Shown piece by piece: positions 54,561 through 63,104 of a stretch of DNA of 64,000 nucleotides. Positions within the stretch are counted from its first letter, which is position 1, and each line of letters opens with the position of its first letter. A program made the translations under genes and the position numbers. The stretch comes from Flagellimonas sp. HMM57 (GTDB lineage Bacteria; Bacteroidota; Bacteroidia; Flavobacteriales; Flavobacteriaceae), in the NCBI RefSeq assembly GCF_021390175.1, contig NZ_CP090004.1:744001-808000 (forward strand). The letters run 5' to 3'. The notes beneath the pieces were generated by a model, which made no database searches, was not told the DNA's origin, and saw only the letters and a list, made by a program, of their open reading frames with translations.

Positions 54561-54684
54561 GATTTGACGAAAAGCCCCAAAGAAGTTTACAAAATTCTTG
54601 CAACTGCTTTAGCATTTTTATCAGACCAAAATCATTATGGTCTTGAGGTTGCAATCAGTCAAATCCATCCTCGTTATTGGATGG
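54561..54684 (-). ncRNA. Structured metK leader, possible SAM-responsive element
   Basis: On the minus strand nested complementary arms occur: GATTTGAC (54658-54665) with GTCAAATC (54561-54568), TTGCAAC (54648-54654) with GTTGCAA (54598-54604), and GACC (54639-54642) with GGTC (54624-54627). A separate CCATCC/GGATGG hairpin lies at 54665-54684. TGATAAAAATGCTAAAG (54607-54623) recalls the conserved TGATAAA...GCTAAA text of SAM-II riboswitches as I remember it. Position directly before metK supports a regulatory role. Assignment to SAM-II is tentative. Confidence 0.4.
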
Positions 54685-54705
54685 CAAAAGTAAGGGAAAA
54701 CCTAA

Positions 54706-54736
54706 CAAACGCAAAACATTTTTCTTTTTGTTCAAA
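54706..54736 (-). promoter_or_regulatory. Candidate promoter of metK
   Basis: Minus-strand TTTG (54733-54736), 19-bp spacer, TGCGTTTG (54706-54713; one mismatch to TAnnTTTG). It overlaps the end of the TonB-receptor-like gene and would give a leader of about 160 nt. Confidence 0.5.
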
Positions 54737-57419
54737 GCTCATATCGTACCTTGAGCAGGACATATCTAGGCTGCACAAAGTATGTAGATGTATTAAAATA
54801 AAAGTCGTTGAAGGAATCGCTATTGAGCTCCGTATTATTCGTCAAATTTGTTGCATTGATACTGAATTCCCATTTACTATCGGGCTTCCGGTACGATAAG
54901 CTGGCATTCATAAAACCGTATTTGTTCTCAACGGTCTCTGCTCTATCACGATAGAAGTAATAATCGTAATCTGCCAAAAAGATAAAGTTTTTTAAAAAAG
55001 CTGCGTCAAACTTGACAAAAGGCCTATCCGTAAAAAAGGTCGACTCGGTCTCTCCGGTCCTATAATTATTGGCACTGTATCGATACCCAAGTTCCACGTT
55101 CGGGGCACTCTTGAAACTAGTACCCAATGAAGCAGTATAACTTTGCGTGAACGAAGTGGAATTCTGTGGAGCTTCGTTTATGATATTAAAGGTATTGGAA
55201 TAGGCCAACGATGTCCGTGCACTGATCTTTACACGACCAAAGGTGCGCTGAAAATTACCTGAACCACTCAACGTCTCATCCTCTAAATTTGAATTTATCG
55301 TAGTTCGCACCTGATTGATCCCAACAATAGAGGTGTTCGATTTGAAGGCATCAATACGTTTGCTATAGGCCACATTGGCAAAAATGTTCTGCAAGTTGAA
55401 CATGTTAAAACTGAAAAAGTTCAACGAAACGTTATGGTACAGGGCACTTTCCAAATCGCGATTTCCCTGATACAGCGAATTATAATCATTAAAGACAAAA
55501 CCTTTGGCAAAACTATTGATATCTGAAAAATTACGTCGCACGCTATAATTCAATCGCAAGCTTTCCGATTGCTTAAATTGGTAGTCAATAAAAACATCGG
55601 GCACCACATTGAACAACTCGTCCTTTATTGCTGTTCCCAGTTGTTCGTTCGTGGCTGTATAGGTATGGATATTAAAACCTGGGTTGAAGGTCCATTTGCC
55701 AGCTATCAACTTATAATGCAATCCGAAATAAAAATCGGAAAAATTGAAATTGACCCTGTTATTGAGTTCTGGTTCTTCAAAATCAAGTTCTGAACCATTA
55801 TCCAAAATCTGAAAGATACGGGAATCAAAATTTTGGCTGCTTTGAGTGGTACCCAAAGTAAAATTCAGATTGCTTTTTGTACCAGTGACCCAAAAATAAT
55901 CAAACTTAGCATCAAACCGATTGGCCAGCACCCGTTGTTCTTGGTCAATGTTAAACACGCCTTGGTTCTGGTCAAAAGGAACCACATCTTGAAAAGGTTG
56001 TATGGAACGAATAGCATTGTAGAAAGGATCATCATTGGAGTGCACATATTGAGCCTCGAAAGCAAAAATATGTTTTTCATTCAAAGTGAAATAGGTATTT
56101 GAGTTTTGGGTAATACTCAGTGGCCGCTGTTGCATATTTTCTGCAATGGCATCGGTCACATCGGAAACGGTCGTTAAACCAACCTGTTCTTCTTCATCTG
56201 ATAATTTGATTACAACATCGTAATCCCATTGAAAATTAGATGTGGGATTGTAATTCGTGGCAAACTTGATAAGCCCTAATTTATTGGTCTGGTCAGAATT
56301 GGTCTGTGTCGCTTCTTCTTGGTTACTGGTGATAAAAGTTCGGGTCACATTGGTTTCCATCAAAGTATTCATGTAAGAATATATACCAAAACCGCTAAGG
56401 CGAAACTTTTCGGAAGGTTTATAACTAAAATTGACCGCCCCAAATTTCGTATCAATTTCTTTTGCCCTATTGTTCTGTAAAGTTGAAAGTCCCAAACTGT
56501 TAGAACCCGTATTAAAGGTAGTACCGTTATTGGCCCGTGTGGCCGTTCGCAATCCGCCCACAAAATTTCTAAAATCACGGGACGTGTAGGGCAGCTCACC
56601 GATATTGTTCAAATTGGTAAGAATATTTACACTATACTCCGGACTGTAATAAAACAATTTGGGGTGTGCAATATACCGTTCATCCAACCCGATGCCACCA
56701 CTGACCTCACCAAACCAAAACTTCTTTTTACCTTCTTTTAATTTGATATTGAGAGCAATATTATCTTGATTGTTCGTAAGACCGCTCATCTGCGAAACTT
56801 CGCTATAATTTCTAAGTACCTCTACTTTATCCAATGCATTGGCTGGAATGTTATTCGCTGCCAATTTGGAATCTCCATCAAAAAAATCCTCTCCCTCTAC
56901 CATAACCTTGGTTACGGTTTTACCTTCCACCTCTATTTCTCCATCATCATTTACCTCTACGCCAGGGAGCTTTTCCAAAACATCGGCCAGTTTCCTTTCT
57001 GTACCCGACACGAAGGAATCCGTATTGTAGACAATGGTATCTCCCTTTATGGTTATCGGAATTTCATAAACTACCTCCACCTCGTCCAACCTTTCTGCTT
57101 TTGGCATTAGGGTCACATTTTTTACCATATCGCTATTTGTGGTAGTGACAGCGATTTCTTTGGTTTCAAAACCGATATAACTAATTTTTAGTATATATTT
57201 TGAATTGGCCTTGACCTTAATTTTATAGAATCCCTGCGGATTTGTGATTCCGAACCCATCTAAAGCTTGATCAGCTTGGTTGATGGCAACCACATTGGCC
57301 ACATCCAATACATTTTGCAAAGAGTCGCGAACTGTACCTGAAATTGAGATTTTCTGTGCTGTGGCCATTGTTACAAAGAATAAAAGCAACATCAAAATCT
57401 TTAGATGTAAATATTTCAT
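54732..57419 (-). CDS. Outer-membrane TonB-receptor-like protein paired with GLPGLI protein
   Basis: 895 residues. Signal peptide (to about TATAQ), CarboxypepD_reg-like N-terminal domain (ISGTVRDSLQNVLDVANVVA), a plug-like part (LDEVEVVYEIPITIKGDTIV, then TERKLADVLEKLPGVEVNDD and GEIEVEGKTVTKVMVEGEDF), and an OMP_b-brl_3-type barrel to the end. No SusD partner. Its start overlaps the stop of the GLPGLI gene (TAATG), so they are translated together. Probably transports or senses a compound whose identity is unknown; a two-component system lies divergently next to the pair. Confidence 0.85.
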   Translation of the reverse strand: MKYLHLKILMLLLFFVTMATAQKISISGTVRDSLQNVLDVANVVAINQADQALDGFGITNPQGFYKIKVKANSKYILKISYIGFETKEIAVTTTNSDMVKNVTLMPKAERLDEVEVVYEIPITIKGDTIVYNTDSFVSGTERKLADVLEKLPGVEVNDDGEIEVEGKTVTKVMVEGEDFFDGDSKLAANNIPANALDKVEVLRNYSEVSQMSGLTNNQDNIALNIKLKEGKKKFWFGEVSGGIGLDERYIAHPKLFYYSPEYSVNILTNLNNIGELPYTSRDFRNFVGGLRTATRANNGTTFNTGSNSLGLSTLQNNRAKEIDTKFGAVNFSYKPSEKFRLSGFGIYSYMNTLMETNVTRTFITSNQEEATQTNSDQTNKLGLIKFATNYNPTSNFQWDYDVVIKLSDEEEQVGLTTVSDVTDAIAENMQQRPLSITQNSNTYFTLNEKHIFAFEAQYVHSNDDPFYNAIRSIQPFQDVVPFDQNQGVFNIDQEQRVLANRFDAKFDYFWVTGTKSNLNFTLGTTQSSQNFDSRIFQILDNGSELDFEEPELNNRVNFNFSDFYFGLHYKLIAGKWTFNPGFNIHTYTATNEQLGTAIKDELFNVVPDVFIDYQFKQSESLRLNYSVRRNFSDINSFAKGFVFNDYNSLYQGNRDLESALYHNVSLNFFSFNMFNLQNIFANVAYSKRIDAFKSNTSIVGINQVRTTINSNLEDETLSGSGNFQRTFGRVKISARTSLAYSNTFNIINEAPQNSTSFTQSYTASLGTSFKSAPNVELGYRYSANNYRTGETESTFFTDRPFVKFDAAFLKNFIFLADYDYYFYRDRAETVENKYGFMNASLSYRKPDSKWEFSINATNLTNNTELNSDSFNDFYFNTSTYFVQPRYVLLKVRYEL

Positions 57420-58330
57420 TAACCCCTTATTCTAATCCTATCTCCACCACCTCTTCGGTTGCCGTTGCGAAATTGCTCTGACATTTCCTTCATTTTTTCC
57501 ACCATTATTGCGTTGTATTCTTCTTGCGTTACGACTTTGCCTTTGGACGGTGCTTTGATTTCAATTTTCTCCTTAGGGTTCAATATGATTTTACTACATA
57601 AAATGGCTGTGCGCTCATCGTTCACTTCAAGAATTAATCCTGGCAGACCCCAATAATTTCCTGGACCTTGACTGATTGGGATTTCAGGGGTGTACCATGC
57701 CGTGACCGTTCTATCTTTGGGCGGGTTTGTTCTCGAAAGCAATGTTCCTGACTTGGTGCTATCCTGCTGCACACTGTCTCTAGGATTGGTCCCTCTATCT
57801 CCATTAGGTCTTGGCCCAAAAGGCCGAAAATTCCTGAAAGAAACTGAATCGGTTTTTTTGACTGCTGTCGCTTTATAGCATGTATAGTTCCCTATCTTCT
57901 TTGTTTCTGAACCTAGCTTCCATTCCCAACCTGTCAAACTATCTTTTATCAAGAATATTTTACCGAACATTTCTGTTTGGTTTATATAGGCTTGACCTTG
58001 TACATTCTTATATAGTTCACCAGCACCGGCCGCTCCAAAAGCAACTCGAAAACCACCCCGCCTACCTGTATTGGTAGATGGTGTCTCTAACTTTTCTTCT
58101 TGTATGTAGATGGAGGTGGTTCTGTCAAACGTAAGTTCGAAACTACGTTCCATGGCATTTTTCATACGTTCTCGAATACGCTGTTTTTGATCTTCTGGGA
58201 TTTGACGGTTATCCAAATCCATGTCAACGGAAGTTTTACTCTGGTAGATGGCGATACCTTTAAAATCCTGAGCTAAAGCATATACAAAACAACTTAAAAA
58301 AAGAATTAGGGATATGATGGTTTTCTTCAT
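57419..58330 (-). CDS. GLPGLI family secreted protein
   Basis: From the ATG at 58330: signal peptide MKKTIISLILFLSCFVYALA, then about 280 residues with the family-naming motif in GNYWGLPGLILEVNDERTAI. In-frame ATGs further upstream (58360, 58420) give longer versions without a better start. The family occurs in Bacteroidota next to TonB-receptor-like outer-membrane proteins; a role in secretion or peptide handling is unproven. The C-terminus is basic and Gly/Arg-rich. Co-translated with the receptor gene; divergent from the histidine kinase gene. Confidence 0.85.
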   Translation of the reverse strand: MKKTIISLILFLSCFVYALAQDFKGIAIYQSKTSVDMDLDNRQIPEDQKQRIRERMKNAMERSFELTFDRTTSIYIQEEKLETPSTNTGRRGGFRVAFGAAGAGELYKNVQGQAYINQTEMFGKIFLIKDSLTGWEWKLGSETKKIGNYTCYKATAVKKTDSVSFRNFRPFGPRPNGDRGTNPRDSVQQDSTKSGTLLSRTNPPKDRTVTAWYTPEIPISQGPGNYWGLPGLILEVNDERTAILCSKIILNPKEKIEIKAPSKGKVVTQEEYNAIMVEKMKEMSEQFRNGNRRGGGDRIRIRG

Positions 58331-58477
58331 TGGTATTCTTGATTTTGAAAGTTTGACCATGGTATTCACAATTGGTTTAAACAAATTTGAATAAACATCG
58401 TTAGAAATGAAGTTAACCAATGTTAACGTGTGTTAAGCGTGTTTTGACAACTTGGTCATAGTAGTTACTTTTAGAAT

Positions 58478-59941
58478 GTGAAACAAGGCCGTTATACATT
58501 ATTGCTCTATTTTATAAGCAGCACCATTTTTGTTACTATCGCCATTCAACTGTATTGGAATATACAGAACTACAAAGGCAATAAGCGACGTCTTACCAAT
58601 GAGGTTCAAATAAGTCTTGACAATAGCGTAGAAATCTATTTTTCAGATTTGGCAAAAACGGACATCATCGCCTTTGCCAATAATCGTAGGGATTCGCTTA
58701 GCACCAAAAAAATATTGCATCATATGGCCAGCGATTCCGCTTTTAAGAAATTCAGAAGAAATACGTTTCATGTGCCCGATAGCGGTAAAGTTTGGACCCA
58801 AATTATGAACCCTGTCAATTCAAGGTTAAAACCCCAGCAAATCAAGGCCATGTCTGTTTTTAACAAGCTTAAGGAGGTGGACAGCACCATAGGACTTGCC
58901 AATTTAACCAGTAAAATCATTTTCGCAATAACAAAGGATACACTTGACTTTCAAAAGCTAGATACTTTGTTACAGGAAGAGTTGTCACGAAAAGGTATTG
59001 ATATCAAATACAGCTTGCAACATATTGACCGTGATTCCATCATCAGAAGTTTTAAGGAAAAAGATTCAGAAAAACTTACGTTGACCACTATTTCAAAGTC
59101 AACCTATTTGCCAAGAAGGGAACAGCTGAAACTATCGTACTCCAATCCAACTATTACAATTTTAAAATACAGCCTAACGGGTATGCTTCTCTCATTTTTA
59201 CTATCAATTTGTATTATAGGTTGCCTTTTTTATTTGCTCCACATCATTAAAAGACAAAAGGAACTTGCTGAGATAAAAAACGATTTGATCAATAATATTA
59301 CCCATGAATTCAAAACCCCAATTGCAACGGCGAGCACTGCCATCGAAGCTATTAAAAATTTCAATCAGACCAACGATAAGGTAAAAACAGAAACATATTT
59401 GGATATCTCAGACCAACAGCTAAAGAAATTGAACCTCATGGTCGAAAAATTATTGGAGACCGCAACTTTGGACAATGACAAACTTTTGATCAATAAGGAA
59501 TCCATTGACCTGGTCTTGATGACCAAAAGAATAGTGAATAAATATCAAATGGTCTCTCCTGAAAAACGTATCCATTTTACCAGTAATAAAAGTGAGGCCA
59601 TTGTAGCGGTCGATGTATTCCATTTTGAGAATGTTCTGGCCAATCTTGTCGATAATGCCATAAAGTATGGTGGTTCCAAGATAGAAATCAATATTAACGT
59701 GATTTTCGATAAGGTTGAAATTAAAGTGGCCGATAATGGTGGTAAAATAGATGATAACCAAAAAGAAAAAATCTTTGATAAGTTCTATAGGATTCCCACA
59801 GGAAATCAACATGATATTAAAGGTTTTGGTATCGGATTGTTCTACACCAAGAAAATTGTAGAGAAGCACGGGGGGCAATTGGTTTTGCTGAACGATAAGA
59901 ACCACACTATTTTTAAGATATTGTTATGGAACGACGCATAA
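58478..59941 (+). CDS. Sensor histidine kinase
   Basis: 487 residues. TM1 about 8-26 (LLLYFISSTIFVTIAIQLY), a periplasmic sensor of about 200 residues without known domain, TM2 about 233-254, then the kinase core. H-box NITHEFKTPIATAST with the phospho-accepting His, N-box LANLVDNAIKYGG, G1 KVADNGGK, G2 GFGIGLFYTKKIVEKHGG. The start is GTG, directly after an in-frame stop. A TTTG-19 bp-TACTTTTA promoter at 58443-58473 would place the transcript start on it, so translation may be leaderless. Overlaps its response regulator by 16 bp. Confidence 0.9.
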   Translation: MKQGRYTLLLYFISSTIFVTIAIQLYWNIQNYKGNKRRLTNEVQISLDNSVEIYFSDLAKTDIIAFANNRRDSLSTKKILHHMASDSAFKKFRRNTFHVPDSGKVWTQIMNPVNSRLKPQQIKAMSVFNKLKEVDSTIGLANLTSKIIFAITKDTLDFQKLDTLLQEELSRKGIDIKYSLQHIDRDSIIRSFKEKDSEKLTLTTISKSTYLPRREQLKLSYSNPTITILKYSLTGMLLSFLLSICIIGCLFYLLHIIKRQKELAEIKNDLINNITHEFKTPIATASTAIEAIKNFNQTNDKVKTETYLDISDQQLKKLNLMVEKLLETATLDNDKLLINKESIDLVLMTKRIVNKYQMVSPEKRIHFTSNKSEAIVAVDVFHFENVLANLVDNAIKYGGSKIEININVIFDKVEIKVADNGGKIDDNQKEKIFDKFYRIPTGNQHDIKGFGIGLFYTKKIVEKHGGQLVLLNDKNHTIFKILLWNDA

Positions 59942-60606
59942 GAATACTTCTAGCCGAAGACGAATTGGCACTGGGCCGCATTATAAAAGAAAGCTTGGAA
60001 ACCAGAAACTTTGAAGTATTATATTGCAACGATGGGGAAACAGCATATCGTACCTATTGTACGGAAAGTCCAGAATTATTGGTTTTGGACGTCATGATGC
60101 CCAAAAAAGATGGGTTCACCCTTGCCAAGGAAATCAGAGCAAAAGACAGGGATACCCCCATTATCTTTCTAACGGCAAAATCACAGACAAAAGATGTGGT
60201 CGAAGGATTTGGATATGGCGGGAACGACTACCTAAAAAAACCATTCAGCATGGAAGAGTTAATCGTTCGAATACATGCGCTGCTTGATAGAGGTAATTTA
60301 ACCAGCCCCGAGATTCCCATTAAAATAGGAGACTATTCTTTTAATCACAACAGACAAACATTGAGCATAGCTAACGAAAAGATACACCTTACCCATCGTG
60401 AGTCCGAACTCTTGCTCCATTTATCCAAAACTCGAAATAGCGTTTTAGACCGCTCACTCATTCTAAAAAAAATATGGGGCAACGATGATTTTTTTAATGC
60501 TCGCAGTATGGATGTTTTCATTACCAAGCTACGTAAAAAGCTACAAATGGACCCAACGGTTGAAATTGTCAATATAAGGGGATATGGTTATAAATTGATT
60601 TGCTAA
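59926..60606 (+). CDS. OmpR-family response regulator
   Basis: 226 residues. Receiver domain with acidic residues Glu11-Asp12, phospho-acceptor Asp55 (LLVLDVMMPKKDG) and Lys in NDYLKKPF; winged-helix C-terminal domain (HLTHRESELLLHLSKTRNSV, then FNARSMDVFITKLRKKLQMD and GYGYKLIC). It is the partner of the kinase gene that overlaps it by 16 bp. The divergent GLPGLI/receptor operon is the likely target, as in many Bacteroidota pairs. Inference from gene position only. Confidence 0.92.
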   Translation: MERRIRILLAEDELALGRIIKESLETRNFEVLYCNDGETAYRTYCTESPELLVLDVMMPKKDGFTLAKEIRAKDRDTPIIFLTAKSQTKDVVEGFGYGGNDYLKKPFSMEELIVRIHALLDRGNLTSPEIPIKIGDYSFNHNRQTLSIANEKIHLTHRESELLLHLSKTRNSVLDRSLILKKIWGNDDFFNARSMDVFITKLRKKLQMDPTVEIVNIRGYGYKLIC

Positions 60607-60708
60607 ATTACTTACTTTCATTTCAACCCATTTTTTTCTTCTAACTCGATATACTTTGTATATTGCAAGCTCCGACCATTTTAATAAATAGCTATAAAAT
60701 ACCAAATC

Positions 60709-61323
60709 ATGCATATTGCAGTTGCAGGAAATATTGGAGCGGGTAAGACCACACTGACCACGCTACTTTCAAAACATTATAAATGGGATGCCCATTTTGA
60801 AGATGTAGTGGACAACCCCTATTTGGACGATTTTTATACCCAGATGGAGCGTTGGAGCTTTAACCTGCAAATCTACTTTTTGAATAGTAGGTACCGCCAA
60901 ATCCTTAAAATCCGTGAGGGTGGCAAAAAAGTGATTCAAGATAGAACCATCTATGAGGATGCCCATATTTTTGCACCCAACCTGCATGCCATGGGGCTTA
61001 TGACCAATCGTGATTTTGAAAATTACTCCAGCCTCTTTGATTTAATGGAAACTCTGGTGCAACCACCAGATTTATTGATTTATTTGCGTAGCTCCATTCC
61101 CAATTTAGTAAATCAAATCCATAAGCGTGGACGGGATTATGAAAACAGTATTTCCATCGATTATTTAAGTCGACTCAACGAACGTTATGAAGCTTGGGTA
61201 AATACCTATGAAAAGGGCAAACTCATAATTCTTGATGTAGATAACCTTAACTTTGTGGACAATCCCGAAGATTTGGGTTCCGTGATCAATAAAATTGATG
61301 CAGAAATACACGGCTTGTTTTGA
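60709..61323 (+). CDS. Deoxynucleoside kinase
   Basis: 204 residues of the deoxynucleoside kinase family (dAK/dGK/dCK-like). P-loop AVAGNIGAGKTTLTTLL at the N-terminus, the EDVVDNPYLDDFY stretch and VIQDRTIYEDAHIF with the DR(T/S) motif, then LIYLRSSIPNLVNQIHKRGR with the lid arginines. Salvages deoxynucleosides by phosphorylation with ATP. Which nucleoside is preferred is not evident. Single gene, 102 bp after the response regulator. Confidence 0.92.
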   Translation: MHIAVAGNIGAGKTTLTTLLSKHYKWDAHFEDVVDNPYLDDFYTQMERWSFNLQIYFLNSRYRQILKIREGGKKVIQDRTIYEDAHIFAPNLHAMGLMTNRDFENYSSLFDLMETLVQPPDLLIYLRSSIPNLVNQIHKRGRDYENSISIDYLSRLNERYEAWVNTYEKGKLIILDVDNLNFVDNPEDLGSVINKIDAEIHGLF

Positions 61324-61646
61324 ATAGATTTCCGACCGCTTCGCTTTTAGGGCTAAACGATAAGACTTATCTAACTTGCAAAGAAGAATTCATAGTTCAA
61401 AAAAAAGATAAGAGCATCGAAAATTTCTCCTAACCGCCACTATTGATTACGAACTAAAGTCAAATATAAGTGCAAGTTCAAAAACAAAGCCTAAATCCAA
61501 GCTCAGAAGTGAGCGATCGACAATGAACTTATAACCAAACAGCCAACTTTTCATTTTTTTCCCTAAATGAAAAGGTGCGTTCACTCATTCTAACTTTTTA
61601 AGCACTTCATTTACGATTATTTTCATCTTGTAACTATAAAACAATT
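61324..61646. other. Non-coding stretch before TonB-like gene
   Basis: 323 bp. No convincing open frame, repeat, riboswitch core or T-run hairpin was seen. It presumably holds the promoter of the TonB-like gene, for which no clear TAnnTTTG element was found. Confidence 0.5.
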
Positions 61647-62354
61647 ATGATGGAAGCAAAAAAGAATGAAAACCATAAAATAGAGAAAAATAGTATTCTG
61701 TATTTTTCTGTGGGATTAGTAGCTGTACTCTTACTGGCTTACTTAGCTTTAGAATGGAAAACATATTCAGTAAGCGAATGGGATACTACTGCCCAACTAA
61801 ATCTGCAAGATGAACTTACAGAAGAGGCCCCCATAACTTTTCATAAATTACCGCCACCTCCACCCAAAATCCAGACTCCTCCTGTTATTGAAATTATTCC
61901 TGATGATCCGGATATTGATGATTCCCCAATTGCATCAACTGAGACAAACTATACCACAGAAATTATTCCTATAGATGATATACAAGTTGCTGAAGACGAT
62001 ACACCAGATGAGGTCTCATTTATTGTAATAGAAGACGTACCTATTTTTCCAGGGTGTGAAGATGCCGATGATAAGCGAGTTTGTTTTCAGGAAATGATGC
62101 AAAAACATATTCGAAAAAACTTTCGTTATCCTGAAGCTGCCCAAGAAATGGGGCTACAGGGGCGTGTAAATCTTGTGTTCACCATTCAAAAAGACGGAAG
62201 TATATCAGAGGTTAAAATGCGTGGGCCACATAAAGTATTGGAAACCGAAGCCGCTAGAATCATCTCAAAACTACCAAAGATGACTCCGGGCAAGCAAAGG
62301 GGTACACCAGTAAAAGTTCCCTTCGCCATACCCATAACCTTTAAATTACAGTAA
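61647..62354 (+). CDS. TonB-like energy transducer
   Basis: 235 residues. One N-terminal transmembrane helix (about 17-36, ILYFSVGLVAVLLLAYLALE), a Pro-rich periplasmic spacer (LPPPPPKIQTPPV, then acidic repeats to residue 130), and the TonB C-terminal domain (about 150-235; RNFRYPEAAQEMGLQGRVNL with the YP element, then GTPVKVPFAIPITFKLQ). It would pass proton-motive energy to outer-membrane receptors such as those in this window. No ExbB/ExbD nearby. Same direction as the following secreted-protein gene (22-bp gap). Confidence 0.9.
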   Translation: MMEAKKNENHKIEKNSILYFSVGLVAVLLLAYLALEWKTYSVSEWDTTAQLNLQDELTEEAPITFHKLPPPPPKIQTPPVIEIIPDDPDIDDSPIASTETNYTTEIIPIDDIQVAEDDTPDEVSFIVIEDVPIFPGCEDADDKRVCFQEMMQKHIRKNFRYPEAAQEMGLQGRVNLVFTIQKDGSISEVKMRGPHKVLETEAARIISKLPKMTPGKQRGTPVKVPFAIPITFKLQ

Positions 62355-62376
62355 ACTACACCCAACGACCAAGATT

Positions 62377-63027
62377 ATGGAGAAGTCAATATTATTTTAC
62401 ATTGTGAGCATTGTATTCTGCTCAACACTATTTGGACAAGATTGTTTGGACGTAAACTATAAGCTTAGGGGATACTTTTATGTGGGAACAAGTCAAATAG
62501 ATTCAACTGCACTGGGTGGCTTTTATGAAGCTAAAAATATACCCAAGAAAATTGATTCAAAAATCGATACATTTTCTGAGAATAGGGCTTTTCAAATTAT
62601 CGTGAAAGTTGATTCAATAATCGAATACGCTAAAAATGTTAGTGGTTTTAAAGTGTTTATCATAAATACATCAGACCACAAAGTTGAACTTCCTGCGCAA
62701 GACAGTAGAATTTATCTAAAACGCCAAGTCTTTCATGATGGTAAATGGCAAGATATCGAGTATTTGCCTAGTAGCTGGTGCGGTAATAGTTATCATAACG
62801 TCATTATAATGCCAAACGAATACTGGGACTTACAAGCTCCATGCTTAAAGGGAAAAACAACCGCCAAATTCAGGTTTAAGCTACAGGTTGATGATACGTT
62901 CAGTTCGTCATCGAGCAAGGATTCAAACGTTTATTCCAATGAATTTTTTGGTAGTTTCAATAAAAGTCAGCTAGAGAAAGAGCAGGGCCATACCCCATCA
63001 GGAATTATGGATCCTTACAACAATTAA
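62377..63027 (+). CDS. Secreted protein of unknown function
   Basis: 216 residues. A signal peptide (MEKSILFYIVSIVFCSTLFGQ, to residue 21) is followed by a beta-rich domain with several Trp/Tyr residues (VFHDGKWQDIEYLPSSWCGN, then MPNEYWDLQAP) and a polar Ser-rich tail. No family recognised. It starts 22 bp after the TonB-like gene and may be co-transcribed with it. Confidence 0.7.
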   Translation: MEKSILFYIVSIVFCSTLFGQDCLDVNYKLRGYFYVGTSQIDSTALGGFYEAKNIPKKIDSKIDTFSENRAFQIIVKVDSIIEYAKNVSGFKVFIINTSDHKVELPAQDSRIYLKRQVFHDGKWQDIEYLPSSWCGNSYHNVIIMPNEYWDLQAPCLKGKTTAKFRFKLQVDDTFSSSSSKDSNVYSNEFFGSFNKSQLEKEQGHTPSGIMDPYNN

Positions 63028-63049
63028 AACAAAGGTTTGCTCATATAAC

Positions 63050-63081
63050 AAAAAAACCACGCTTCTTAAGCGTGGTTTTTT
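63050..63081. terminator. Bidirectional terminator between secreted-protein gene and hppA
   Basis: AAAAAACCACGCTT-CTT-AAGCGTGGTTTTTT hairpin with A-run and T-run arms; serves both convergent genes. Confidence 0.9.
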
Positions 63082-63104
63082 GTTTTTGCACGTTAAAAGA
63101 AAAA

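Noticed and set aside
54534..54899. 121-residue plus-strand frame between metK and the receptor gene
   Set aside because: It overlaps metK's start and 168 bp of the receptor gene on the opposite strand and has no family features; the non-overlapping part is better explained as the metK leader.
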